A stretch of DNA of 24,276 bases from the NCBI GenBank assembly GCA_051893555.1, contig JBJFHL010000089.1, forward strand, positions 1 to 24,276, written 5' to 3'. The DNA comes from RGIG7179 sp051893555 (lineage in GTDB: Bacteria > Bacillota > Clostridia > Peptostreptococcales > Anaerovoracaceae). Positions 7,030 through 14,394 of this stretch are shown here, in pieces. Each line of letters begins with the position of its first letter. Positions within the stretch are counted from its first letter, which is position 1. The notes beneath the pieces were generated by a model. It did not search any database, was not told the DNA's origin, and saw nothing but the letters and a program-made list of their open reading frames with translations. The position numbers and the translations under genes were made by a program.

Positions 7030-8430
7030 TTATACTCCTGCCATCGGTACCAGTCCAGGTACAACCAGATAACCGATGGTAACAACGATGAACCAGAACA
7101 GGCAGATGAATGCGCACATGCCCCAAGCATCCTTCAGCTTCATGTTTACTACTGCAAGCATCGGGATCAGGTACAGCGGCTGAAGCAGGTTGGTGCATTC
7201 GTCGCCGTATACGAAGGCGTTGATTACGTCAATAGAGTTTGCTCCAAGCTGATTTGCAGCGTCTAACAGTAACGGTCCCTGTACGATAATCTGTCCGCCC
7301 TGGGAAGGAATGAACAGGTTTACAATTGCAGCAGAGATGAAGGACCATACCGGCAGAGTTGCAGCGGTTGCGATGGATACGATACCTGCTACGATAACCT
7401 GTGCCAGTCCGGAAGACTGCATGATTCCCATGATACCACCGTAGAACGGGAACTGTACGATGATTTCGCAAGCCAGTTTCATGTTATCCTTATAGGCTTC
7501 GATGAAGGCTCTCGGTGTCTTGTACAGGAAGCAGTTCAGTACGATGAACAGGAAGATGATCAGGTTCATGGACAGAGCACCCATGAAGCCCTTGGTAATG
7601 AATTCTCTTGCAATTACGATGATACCAGCCAGGCCGATGATGTACATGAAGAGCTTTCCGCCGTTCATCTTGTCAGCAATCGTATCTTTTTCTGTTACGT
7701 CATAGTTTACATCTGCGTCATCTAATTCCGTCTTTAATTCTACGATTTCGTGCTTCGGCGGTTTGGTCACTAAAGCAATGATCAGCAGGATCACGGCGAA
7801 GATGGTCCAGATAATTACATTATGCGGGTTGTATACGGTGATATCCTGAGATAAGATACCATCGAAGTATCCAGCCTGAACCAGGAAGTTATCTTCCGTT
7901 GCAAGCAGTGCATATACAGAAGCCGTTGGCCCTAAGCACTGACCGAATACCATGCAGGTATAAATAACTGCAAGCATCAGAGGGAAGTGCATACCCTTTA
8001 CATTCTTGGCCAGGTACATAGCGAACAGTGCGCCTACTACGGTACAGAATGCCCAGTTGATGAAGCTGGTTACGAATCCGAAGATGACCAGCATGATCAT
8101 GGCAACAGTCGGAGTATGTGCCTTGCTTGCCAGGCTGTTCATCACTCTCTTTACCTGCGGTGCTTTCGCACAGGTTGCGCAGGTGACTACCATGATACCC
8201 ATCTGGAATGCGAAGCTGTTCTGTGTCCAAAGTCCTTCGAACCAATACGTACATAAATCTAATGGGTTTGATTTCGTTAAGATAAGTGCGAGTACAAATA
8301 CGAGGAAGGTCAGGATTAAACAGAATACGAGTGAATCCGGAATAATCTTATCTGCCGCGTACTGGAATTTTTTGGAGAGTCTCCATAACGGAGTGCCTCT
8401 GTCCTGAAGCTTTGCGTTTTCGTTTGGCAT
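7030..8430 (-). CDS. AtoE-type short-chain fatty acid transporter
   Basis: This 466-residue polytopic membrane protein resembles the short-chain fatty acid transporter family typified by E. coli AtoE. Features supporting this are an N-terminal cytoplasmic stretch ending in FQYAADKIIPDSLVF (about 23-37), many hydrophobic helices, and the family-like segments SFINWAFCTVVGALFA and IVNLFIPSQGGQIIVQGP, plus the closing NLLQPLYLIPML region. Length is typical (about 440-470). It should move acetoacetate, butyrate or similar carboxylates across the cytoplasmic membrane. The ATG has AAGGAG eight bases upstream. It follows the beta-keto acid cleavage gene after 239 bp containing a strong hairpin and precedes the zinc-ribbon gene by nine bases. 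Codons are restricted (GTA, AAG, CAG rich), hinting at high expression. Confidence 0.92.
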   Translation of the reverse strand: MPNENAKLQDRGTPLWRLSKKFQYAADKIIPDSLVFCLILTFLVFVLALILTKSNPLDLCTYWFEGLWTQNSFAFQMGIMVVTCATCAKAPQVKRVMNSLASKAHTPTVAMIMLVIFGFVTSFINWAFCTVVGALFAMYLAKNVKGMHFPLMLAVIYTCMVFGQCLGPTASVYALLATEDNFLVQAGYFDGILSQDITVYNPHNVIIWTIFAVILLIIALVTKPPKHEIVELKTELDDADVNYDVTEKDTIADKMNGGKLFMYIIGLAGIIVIAREFITKGFMGALSMNLIIFLFIVLNCFLYKTPRAFIEAYKDNMKLACEIIVQFPFYGGIMGIMQSSGLAQVIVAGIVSIATAATLPVWSFISAAIVNLFIPSQGGQIIVQGPLLLDAANQLGANSIDVINAFVYGDECTNLLQPLYLIPMLAVVNMKLKDAWGMCAFICLFWFIVVTIGYLVVPGLVPMAGV

Positions 8431-8502
8431 CGTTTTTCTCCTTTTCCTTTTTCTTTAAATAACAAACAAACTTTACCGTATTACTTTCCTTTTTCTGCCC
8501 TT

Positions 8503-8557
8503 CCTGCCGTCATCGCCGGACAGCCGATGGGTGTACAGCTGTCCGACACCCGGCAGG
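8503..8557 (-). other. Intra-operon stem-loop before the transporter gene
   Basis: CCTGCC (8503-8508) pairs with GGCAGG (8552-8557), and inside it GGACAGC (8518-8524) pairs with GCTGTCC (8538-8544). An alternative GGGTGT/ACACCC pairing also exists. No U-run follows on the minus strand, so mRNA stabilisation or differential expression inside the operon is more likely than full termination. Confidence 0.6.
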
Positions 8558-8669
8558 CGGGTAATATTATGGAATTTATGATGATTACTTGATGTCGGTT
8601 TCCAAAACTTTTAAAACATTGCGATTGCCAGCCAAGCTCTTCTCATTTTTGCTGTTTGATGTTCGCCGA

Positions 8670-9524
8670 TTATTTCAGGCCCAGGATCTGTCTGGCTTCG
8701 TCCGGAGTCGCTACTTCGCAGCCGTATTCTTCGATGATTCTCTTTGCTCTTTCTACGAACTGACGGTTGCTGTCAGCCAGCTGACCTTTCTTGTACATGA
8801 CGTTGTCTTCCATACCTACACGGATGTTTCCGCCCAGAGCGATGGCTGCATACATCACTTCCATAGCGCTATGTCCAACACCGAAGGTACTCCAGGTATA
8901 GTTGCCCTTGCCGAAGAGTTCATCTGCAGTTTCCTTCATGAACAGCAGGTTCTTTACGGAACCTGGGATACCGTTGGCGCAGCCCATGCAGAACTGGAAG
9001 TGCAGAGGTGCCTTCAGGATACCCTTCTTCACATAGTAAGCTGCGTTGGCGATCATGCCCGGATCGAAAGCTTCGATTTCCGGCTTGGTGTTGGTCTCCT
9101 GGAACAGTTTTCCGCACATTTCCAGGAAGGAAGGGCTGTTGATGAACAGTGCGGTATTCAGCCAGTTCATGGAACCGCAGTCGTAGGAAGCCATTTCCGG
9201 CTTTAATTCCTTTACATGCTCTACTCTGGTTTCATCGGTTGCATAGATGTCGCCGGAGGTGGTCATGTTGATGATGATGTCGCAGTCCGGGTGGTTCTTT
9301 TTCAGCAGTTCCACGGTTTCTCTGAACTTGTTGTGGTCCATGGTGCCGTTTCCGTTGTCATCTCTCATGTGAATGTGAGCGATGGCTGCACCTGCCTGCC
9401 AGCAGTCATAAATGTCTTCACTGATTTCAGCCGGTGTCATCGGTACGTTCGGGTTGTTTTCCTTCTTCGGCCATGCACCGGTTACTGCTGCGGTAATGAT
9501 TCTTTTATTCTTTAAATCTGCCAT
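8670..9524 (-). CDS. Beta-keto acid cleavage enzyme (BKACE, Kce-like)
   Basis: BKACE enzymes are zinc-dependent and condense a beta-keto acid with acetyl-CoA, giving acetoacetate and a new acyl-CoA; the founding member, Kce, acts in lysine fermentation. The 284-residue product shows the zinc-binding HxH (His50, His52) in AHIHMRDD, a substrate-pocket block INMTTSGD (85-92) and the conserved Arg235/Glu239 in GGNIRVGMEDN, all family hallmarks. A GTG start nine bases upstream is possible, but it would overlap the ribosome binding site AGGAG, which is ideally placed for the ATG at 9524, so I use that. The neighbour upstream is a 3-hydroxyacyl-type dehydrogenase that could supply the beta-keto acid. 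The lysine-pathway partners kdd and kal are absent, so the substrate is probably not 3-keto-5-aminohexanoate. Confidence 0.92.
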   Translation of the reverse strand: MADLKNKRIITAAVTGAWPKKENNPNVPMTPAEISEDIYDCWQAGAAIAHIHMRDDNGNGTMDHNKFRETVELLKKNHPDCDIIINMTTSGDIYATDETRVEHVKELKPEMASYDCGSMNWLNTALFINSPSFLEMCGKLFQETNTKPEIEAFDPGMIANAAYYVKKGILKAPLHFQFCMGCANGIPGSVKNLLFMKETADELFGKGNYTWSTFGVGHSAMEVMYAAIALGGNIRVGMEDNVMYKKGQLADSNRQFVERAKRIIEEYGCEVATPDEARQILGLK

Positions 9525-9572
9525 GATAATCACTCCTTTTTATTTTAAATCAAATTCTATGTAATTCAAATT

Positions 9573-10502
9573 CTATTTATCGTACAGCATCTTGATCAGA
9601 TAGCTGTTCAGATCTGCGTTGCATTTGGCAATCTTTTCGTCATCCCACTTGTAGAAGCCTTCGCCAGACTTGAAGCCCATCTTGCCCTCTTCCTTCATCT
9701 TGGTCAGCAGCGGGGATGGCTTGTGGGAATCTTCAATGTAATCCAGTACATAGTTGTGGATATTGAAGGTCAGATCCGTTCCAACCATATCGGAGTTTTC
9801 CAGCGGTGCCAGCTGCGGCAGTCTCAGACCAAAGGAATTCTTGATGGCCATGTCTACGGTTGCTGCATCGGCGATGCCGTTTTCCACGATGGAGATGGCT
9901 TCTCTCCAAAGCGCATGCTGCAGACGGTTTGCAATGAAGCCCGGTACGTCCTTGTTGCACAGTGCCGGCTTCTTTCCGATCTTTGCCATGAATTCCATCA
10001 CGGTGTTTGCCGTTTCGTCGTCGGTGGCATCGGTTCTTACCACTTCTACCAGCGGAATCAGGTGACCCGGGTTCCAGAAATGGGTTCCCACGAAACGGTT
10101 TCTGTATTTCAGATCTCTGGAGATCTCGGACGGGCTCATTACGGAAGAGTTGGTGCAGAAGATGCAGTCCTTTCTGCAGCGTGCTTCCAGCTTGGCGAAG
10201 GTTTCCCGCTTCAGATCCATGTTTTCAAACACGGCTTCGATCACCAGATCTGCATTCTTGATGCCGTCGCTTTCCAGATCCTGTGTGAAATGGATCCGGG
10301 AGAGTCTTTCTGCCAGTTCGTCTTCAGAAACGATTCCTTTTTCCACCAGCTGCTTGGTGCTGGTGCGGATGCCTGCTTCCACATCGACCGGGTTGATGTC
10401 GTAAATTGTGATGTCGTAGTCCTTGACCGAAGAAGCGACGAATGCGATGTTCTTTCCCATTAAGCCGCCGCCCATGATCAGGACATTCTTGATTGCTGCC
10501 AT
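9573..10502 (-). CDS. 3-hydroxyacyl-CoA dehydrogenase-family protein
   Basis: A 309-residue NAD-dependent dehydrogenase with an N-terminal Rossmann fold (GGGLMG at 11-16, Asp35 in IYDINP) and the C-terminal helical domain of the 3-hydroxyacyl-CoA dehydrogenase family. Catalytic His141 is in GTHFWNP and the partner Glu153 in PLVEVV; DVPGFIANRL (185-194) and GFKSGEGFY (276-284) are also conserved. The HFWNP variant resembles relatives acting on free hydroxy acids, such as carnitine dehydrogenase, as well as CoA thioesters, so substrate class is open. The second ATG (10502) is chosen because AAGGA lies nine bases before it, whereas it abuts the first ATG at 10511. It is the first gene after the sigma-54 promoter; the cleavage enzyme gene follows after 48 bp, suggesting sequential steps. 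Confidence 0.92.
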   Translation of the reverse strand: MAAIKNVLIMGGGLMGKNIAFVASSVKDYDITIYDINPVDVEAGIRTSTKQLVEKGIVSEDELAERLSRIHFTQDLESDGIKNADLVIEAVFENMDLKRETFAKLEARCRKDCIFCTNSSVMSPSEISRDLKYRNRFVGTHFWNPGHLIPLVEVVRTDATDDETANTVMEFMAKIGKKPALCNKDVPGFIANRLQHALWREAISIVENGIADAATVDMAIKNSFGLRLPQLAPLENSDMVGTDLTFNIHNYVLDYIEDSHKPSPLLTKMKEEGKMGFKSGEGFYKWDDEKIAKCNADLNSYLIKMLYDK

Positions 10503-10591
10503 GTAACTCATTCCTTTCTTTTCAGGTTGTGTAACATTTCTTTATTTCTTACAAGATTCCGGATTCTTGTTCTTTTCACCTTCCTAAAATA

Positions 10592-10606
10592 GCAAATTGC
10601 GTGCCA
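10592..10606 (-). promoter_or_regulatory. Sigma-54 (-24/-12) promoter
   Basis: On the minus strand TGGCAC (10606-10601), five bases, then TTGC (10595-10592) gives TGGCACGCAATTTGC, a full match to the sigma-54 consensus TGGCAC-N5-TTGC. It points into the dehydrogenase gene, with a predicted start near 10580 and a leader of roughly 78 bases. The adjacent gene encodes a sigma-54 activator, which strongly supports the call. Confidence 0.93.
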
Positions 10607-10684
10607 AAATCTATCGTCCCGGCGAAAACGGCTTCGTTTCAACGTTTTTACGGTTTTGTCCCTGTGTATAGAAATAGTTGCAAA

Positions 10685-10744
10685 AAAACAACATGTTGCA
10701 AAATCGAAACTTGCATACGTCTCATTTTTGCAACATGTTGTTTT
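10685..10744 (-). promoter_or_regulatory. Paired enhancer sites that also form a terminator-like stem
   Basis: The 19-base site AAAACAACATGTTGCAAAA (10685-10703) recurs as a perfect inverted copy at 10726-10744. Each contains the 10-bp palindrome CAACATGTTG, centred at 10693.5 and 10735.5, 42 bp (about four helical turns) apart. They lie about 113 and 155 bp upstream of the predicted sigma-54 start, a normal enhancer position. In RNA from the regulator gene the two copies would also form a 19-bp stem followed by seven U, so the same DNA may terminate that transcript. The distal copy overlaps the regulator's stop codon. Confidence 0.85.
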
Positions 10745-12128
10745 ATTTTTCTTTATGCAATTTCCGGTAAAGGACGCTTCGGTGGATCCCCAGCCGTTCT
10801 GCCGTCTCCCCGATGCGGCCGCCGCATTTCTGCAGAGTCCGGTCGATATACCAGCGCTCGGCGCTCTCGCTAAACTCCTTCAGACTGCTGTAATCGTCCG
10901 GCGTTACGATTTCCTCCGGTGCGGATGGATTTTGTCCGTAATCGGCAGTCGGCGTCGGCGTGAAAATCAGCTCGTTGCCCGGACTGACCACATAAATTCG
11001 TTCCATGACGTTTCGAAGCTCCCGGATATTTCCCGGCCACCGGTGATTCAGCATGGTTTCGATGGTAACCGGCGCCAGGGTTTTCTGCATACCGTATTTC
11101 TCGTTGAGTCCCTTCAGAAAGCTTTCCGCGATGGGGATGATATCTTCTTTCCGCTCGCAGAGGGGCGGCAGCTGAATCAGAAAGACGCTGAGACGGTAGT
11201 ACAGGTCTTCCCGGAACTTCTTCTCTTCCACCATCTGCTGCAGATTCACATTGGTTGCACAGATGACGCGCACATCCACCGGGATATTTTTCACACCGCC
11301 CACCCGGCGAATCTCATGGTTTTCCAAAGTCCGCAGCAGTTTCGACTGCAGTGCCAGGGGCATGTCGCCGATCTCATCCAGGAAAATGGTTCCGCCGGAA
11401 GCCGCTTCGAAGAGGCCGATCTTACCCTTCGCCAGAGCCCCGGTGAAGGCCCCGCCTTCGTAGCCAAAGAGTTCAGACTCCAGCAGCTGATCCGGCATGG
11501 CGGCGCAGTTGATGCTGATAAAGGCCTTGCTGGCCCGTTCCGACTGTTCGTGGATCAGTCGGGCCACCATATCCTTTCCGGTGCCGCTTTCTCCCAGAAT
11601 GACCACACTGCTGTCGGTGGGCGCAATGGCGCCCACGGTCTGGAGCACGCCCTGCATGGCCGGGCTGTTGGCGATGAAACGACTGTGATCCTTCAGACGC
11701 AGATGATCCAGTTCCCGCTGCATTCTGGCCATGGCAGTCCGCTCCCGGGCAAAGATCTCTTCCCACTCTTTATTGTGCTCCACGCTCATGTTATTGGTCA
11801 CGACCATTTCCACCTTTCCCTGCTCATCCAGAACGGGGATGCTGTGGGACACGCTGCTGTTTTTTGATTTGTAGGTCAGGGTAGCAACCGCTTCTTTTCC
11901 GGTTTCCAGCACCTTCTGCACGGTGGACCGCTGATAATACCCTTCTTGCACCAGTTCTGCCACATTTTTGCCCATCAGCTCCATCCGGGAGGCGGCACCG
12001 ATCCGGCGCGCACCCTCTTCATTGACGTAGATGACCTCGCCTTCTCCGTCGGTGATGAAAATGGATTCTTTATAGTGATTGTTCAGCGCATTGAGGATGT
12101 CCTCGGCGGTGAATCGTTTTTTCGTCAT
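10743..12128 (-). CDS. PAS-domain sigma-54-dependent transcriptional activator
   Basis: A 461-residue bacterial enhancer-binding protein. An N-terminal PAS-like sensor spans about 10-115, followed by a linker and the AAA+ domain: Walker A GESGTGKD at 179-186, the sigma-54-contacting GAFTGA loop at 226-231, Walker B GGTIFLDEIG at 245-254, and sensor region WPGNIRELRN at 364-373. A Fis-type helix-turn-helix (GGRIGETAERLGIHRSVLYRKL) occupies about 436-457. It should bind the paired palindromes just past its own stop codon and use ATP to activate the sigma-54 promoter of the dehydrogenase-cleavage-transporter operon. The PAS domain implies sensing of a small ligand or redox state; ligand unknown. 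The start overlaps the LOG-family stop (ATGA), with GGAGG seven bases upstream, so translation is coupled. Confidence 0.96.
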   Translation of the reverse strand: MTKKRFTAEDILNALNNHYKESIFITDGEGEVIYVNEEGARRIGAASRMELMGKNVAELVQEGYYQRSTVQKVLETGKEAVATLTYKSKNSSVSHSIPVLDEQGKVEMVVTNNMSVEHNKEWEEIFARERTAMARMQRELDHLRLKDHSRFIANSPAMQGVLQTVGAIAPTDSSVVILGESGTGKDMVARLIHEQSERASKAFISINCAAMPDQLLESELFGYEGGAFTGALAKGKIGLFEAASGGTIFLDEIGDMPLALQSKLLRTLENHEIRRVGGVKNIPVDVRVICATNVNLQQMVEEKKFREDLYYRLSVFLIQLPPLCERKEDIIPIAESFLKGLNEKYGMQKTLAPVTIETMLNHRWPGNIRELRNVMERIYVVSPGNELIFTPTPTADYGQNPSAPEEIVTPDDYSSLKEFSESAERWYIDRTLQKCGGRIGETAERLGIHRSVLYRKLHKEK

Positions 12129-12664
12129 AGTGTTTCCTCCAGATAAGAAAGCAGCGCTTCCGGGTCATCGGTCATGTAATACAGCTCCAGACAGCCGGCG
12201 TTCATGAATCCGTCCCGCACCAGGCCTTCCAGCAGACCTTTCAGGGAATCAAAGCATCCGGCGGTATTGAGGATGGCGATGGGCTTCTGATGCTGGCCCA
12301 GCTGCTTCAGGGTCAGCACTTCAAAAAATTCCTCCAGCGTACCGATGCCGCCCGGCGTCATGATGAATCCGTCTGCCAGCTGCTCCATCTGCTCTTTTCT
12401 CTGCCGCATGGTGTCTGTGAAGATCATCTGGCTGCAGCCCGGATACAGCACGCCTTCCCGGTCAAAAAAACGGGGTGCGATGCCGGTGGACTGCCCTCCT
12501 TCTTCGGACAGCCCCCGCACCACGGCACCCATCATGCCGGTGGCGCCGCCACCGAAAATCAGCTGGTGGCCTCGCTGGGCCATCTGACGTCCCAGAGCTT
12601 CTCCCGCTTCCAGATACCGATGGTCAATCTGATCGCTGCTGGCACCGAATACACATAGTTTCAT
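12125..12664 (-). CDS. LOG-family (TIGR00730) Rossmann-fold protein
   Basis: A 179-residue member of the LOG/YvdD-like family, many of which hydrolyse nucleoside monophosphates to base plus ribose 5-phosphate (cytokinin-activating reaction in plants). Motifs seen are GGGATGMMG at about 38-46, MRQRK at about 86-90 and the signature PGGIGTLEE at 104-112, which carries nucleotide-binding and catalytic residues. Length matches the short bacterial forms. The ATG has AAAGGAAAAG upstream. Its last four bases overlap the sigma-54 activator start, and it follows the unknown membrane-anchored gene by 39 bp. Why a LOG-like enzyme is coupled to this regulator is unclear; it may simply be a housekeeping gene in a long operon. 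Confidence 0.93.
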   Translation of the reverse strand: MKLCVFGASSDQIDHRYLEAGEALGRQMAQRGHQLIFGGGATGMMGAVVRGLSEEGGQSTGIAPRFFDREGVLYPGCSQMIFTDTMRQRKEQMEQLADGFIMTPGGIGTLEEFFEVLTLKQLGQHQKPIAILNTAGCFDSLKGLLEGLVRDGFMNAGCLELYYMTDDPEALLSYLEETL

Positions 12665-12703
12665 CGTTCTTTTCCTTTCTTTCTCATTTTTTACGGTTCC
12701 GGC

Positions 12704-13660
12704 TTATTCCACCCGGCTTCTTTCCAAAATCTCCTTGCTGCACGTTTCCACCACGTCCGGGTCTTTGGCCAGCACGTAGAAGAAGAGGGAGGTATCATAC
12801 TCCGGCAGGTACTTTCCGTACAATCGCCCGGAAAGATACACCGGCGCGAAATCCCCGCCGACGCTGCCGACCACGCCTTCATGGCCGGCTGCGCCGGTTC
12901 CCGCTGCTTCAAGGTCGTCCGCATCCTTCTTAAATCCCGGCGGGCCGTACTGCAGGTAGGACTGGTGGAATTCTTTTTTCGTATGGGAAACGCCGTTGAC
13001 CATCAGCACCGCATCGGCACGGGTCCAGCCATCGCTGCCTGCAAAGTCCACCCCTTCTTCTGTGCCGGTCAGTGTCCAATCGAACACCAACTGACTGCGG
13101 TCGATGCCCATATCCCCCAACACCAGCTTCTGAAAGTCGAACTGAGGCACCTGGGCGGTGGCAGCGGTATCCAGACTGCCCTCCGGGGTAAACCCGTAAG
13201 GATGTCGGCTTCCATCCGCCTCCACTACGTCGCCCGATACCAGATAGGCACCGTAAAACCCATTGTAATAAGGCGATGTGGTATCATACAGGCGGCTGCA
13301 GCCCGCAAACAGGTCAAAGGCCGGAAAGTTATATAAAATCGTCAGTTCCAGCTCGCTGTAATCCGCCCGGCCTGCCGGTGCAGGCTGCTCTGCCAGAAAC
13401 CGCCGGAAGCCTGCGCTGTCATTGAAGGTCATGACGAAGGGATACCAGTCCTTTTCTTTCGTAATGCCGCCGCCCGGAATCTCCAGCGTGATACCTTTTT
13501 CCGCCATGATGCTTTCCTTTTCATGCATGCCGCTGTACACCTTCATTACCGCCAGACTGACGGGATAATTTGAAAAAGGTGACCAGAAAAATGCAATCCC
13601 TGCCACAAGGATCGCGGCGAGAATCCCTGCGATTCTCCGGAAATGTTTCTTTCTCACCAT
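12704..13660 (-). CDS. Unknown membrane-anchored protein
   Basis: I do not recognise this family. With the start at 13660 the product has 318 residues: a basic N terminus (MVRKKHFRR), one hydrophobic segment at about 9-26 that would act as signal anchor, then a soluble, presumably extracytoplasmic domain rich in aromatic residues (for example SPYYNGFYGAYLVSGD) and a Gly/Asp/Ala-rich loop near its C-terminal third. There is no lipobox cysteine. An upstream ATG at 13714 would add 18 residues, but it lies deep inside the Nudix gene; the chosen ATG overlaps the Nudix stop as ATGGTGA, suggesting coupled translation, although its ribosome binding site is weak. It sits in the minus-strand run between the Nudix and LOG genes. 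Confidence 0.75.
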   Translation of the reverse strand: MVRKKHFRRIAGILAAILVAGIAFFWSPFSNYPVSLAVMKVYSGMHEKESIMAEKGITLEIPGGGITKEKDWYPFVMTFNDSAGFRRFLAEQPAPAGRADYSELELTILYNFPAFDLFAGCSRLYDTTSPYYNGFYGAYLVSGDVVEADGSRHPYGFTPEGSLDTAATAQVPQFDFQKLVLGDMGIDRSQLVFDWTLTGTEEGVDFAGSDGWTRADAVLMVNGVSHTKKEFHQSYLQYGPPGFKKDADDLEAAGTGAAGHEGVVGSVGGDFAPVYLSGRLYGKYLPEYDTSLFFYVLAKDPDVVETCSKEILERSRVE

Positions 13661-14310
13661 TTTTTTATCTGCAGCTTTCGGATCAGTTTTGAATAGATGT
13701 GCTCTACGAACCATGGCTCTTTCGATGCGGCCAGGGCCTCTTCAAAAGGAAACCAACGGACTCCGGTGTTTTCCTCGGCGTTGATCCGGAGGGGCTCTGC
13801 TTCATCGGCCTCCAGCAGGTAGGTCAGGTTCAGGTGCAGGTGAGATGGCACCCAGCTGCCGTGCTTCACATGGCCGTCCACCGTCAGAGTTTCCAGAGAG
13901 AAGATCTCCTGCCGCACCGGACGCAGGCTGCCGGCCGCGGCGTCAGGCGCCCGGTCTGCCGCGGCCCGGCCTTCTGGTTCTGCGGCCGCCGGCCGCAGGC
14001 CGGCTTCCTCGCAGGCTTCCTTCATGGCCACCTGGAGCAGGTCCGCTTCTCCGTCGGCATGACCGCCCAGCCAGGCCCAGGAATCGTAGATCTTATGGTA
14101 AGCCATCAGCACCTTGGTCCGCTCCCGGTTCACCACCCAGGCGGACGCTGTCATGTGCGCAATCCGGTTGCCCCGCAAAAGGCAGTCCGGATTCTTTTCC
14201 ATGAAGTCCAGAATCTGCTGCTTCTCCCAGGTTTCTTTCTCGGTCCAGGGCTGGTACAGCCGGATTTCATCCATCAGTGTTTCCAGGTTTTTTTCCTTGG
14301 TTTTTTCCAT
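13654..14310 (-). CDS. Nudix hydrolase with atypical Nudix box
   Basis: Nudix enzymes cleave a nucleoside diphosphate linked to another group. The 218-residue product has a Nudix box at 83-105 running GHADGEADLLQVAMKEACEE and AGL. The REUxEE core glutamates (98, 101, 102) are kept, but the consensus first Glu is Ala89 (Glu88 is adjacent) and the Arg is Lys97. About residues 106-135 form an Ala/Pro/Arg-rich insertion encoded by very GC-rich DNA (about 13905-13995), which looks like local expansion. The N-terminal 50 residues precede the domain proper. The ATG is preceded by GGAGGAG. The gene follows proC by 84 bp and overlaps the next gene by seven bases. Substrate is unknown. Confidence 0.88.
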   Translation of the reverse strand: MEKTKEKNLETLMDEIRLYQPWTEKETWEKQQILDFMEKNPDCLLRGNRIAHMTASAWVVNRERTKVLMAYHKIYDSWAWLGGHADGEADLLQVAMKEACEEAGLRPAAAEPEGRAAADRAPDAAAGSLRPVRQEIFSLETLTVDGHVKHGSWVPSHLHLNLTYLLEADEAEPLRINAEENTGVRWFPFEEALAASKEPWFVEHIYSKLIRKLQIKKW

Positions 14311-14394
14311 ACCGCTCCTCCGCTTTCTGCGCCGCTTCTTCGGATTTCTGCTCCGCTTTCTCAGCTTTCTGCGCTTCTTCCGCGCACTTCCTCG
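14311..14394 (-). repeat. Ala/Glu/Lys-rich repeat spacer between proC and Nudix genes
   Basis: On the minus strand this 84-bp gap is open in one frame and would read as AQKAEKAEQKSEEAAQKAEE, a coiled-coil-like repeat built from variants of GCGCAGAAAGCG. It has no start codon of its own and lies in the -1 frame relative to the end of proC. The repeat also supplies the GGAGGAG ribosome binding site of the Nudix gene. It may be a decayed protein tail or a simple expansion. Confidence 0.5.

Noticed and set aside
8670..10502. Lysine fermentation (kce/kdd) pathway
   Set aside because: The BKACE enzyme fits the family, but none of the lysine aminomutase, kdd or kal partners is present and the dehydrogenase is of a different family.
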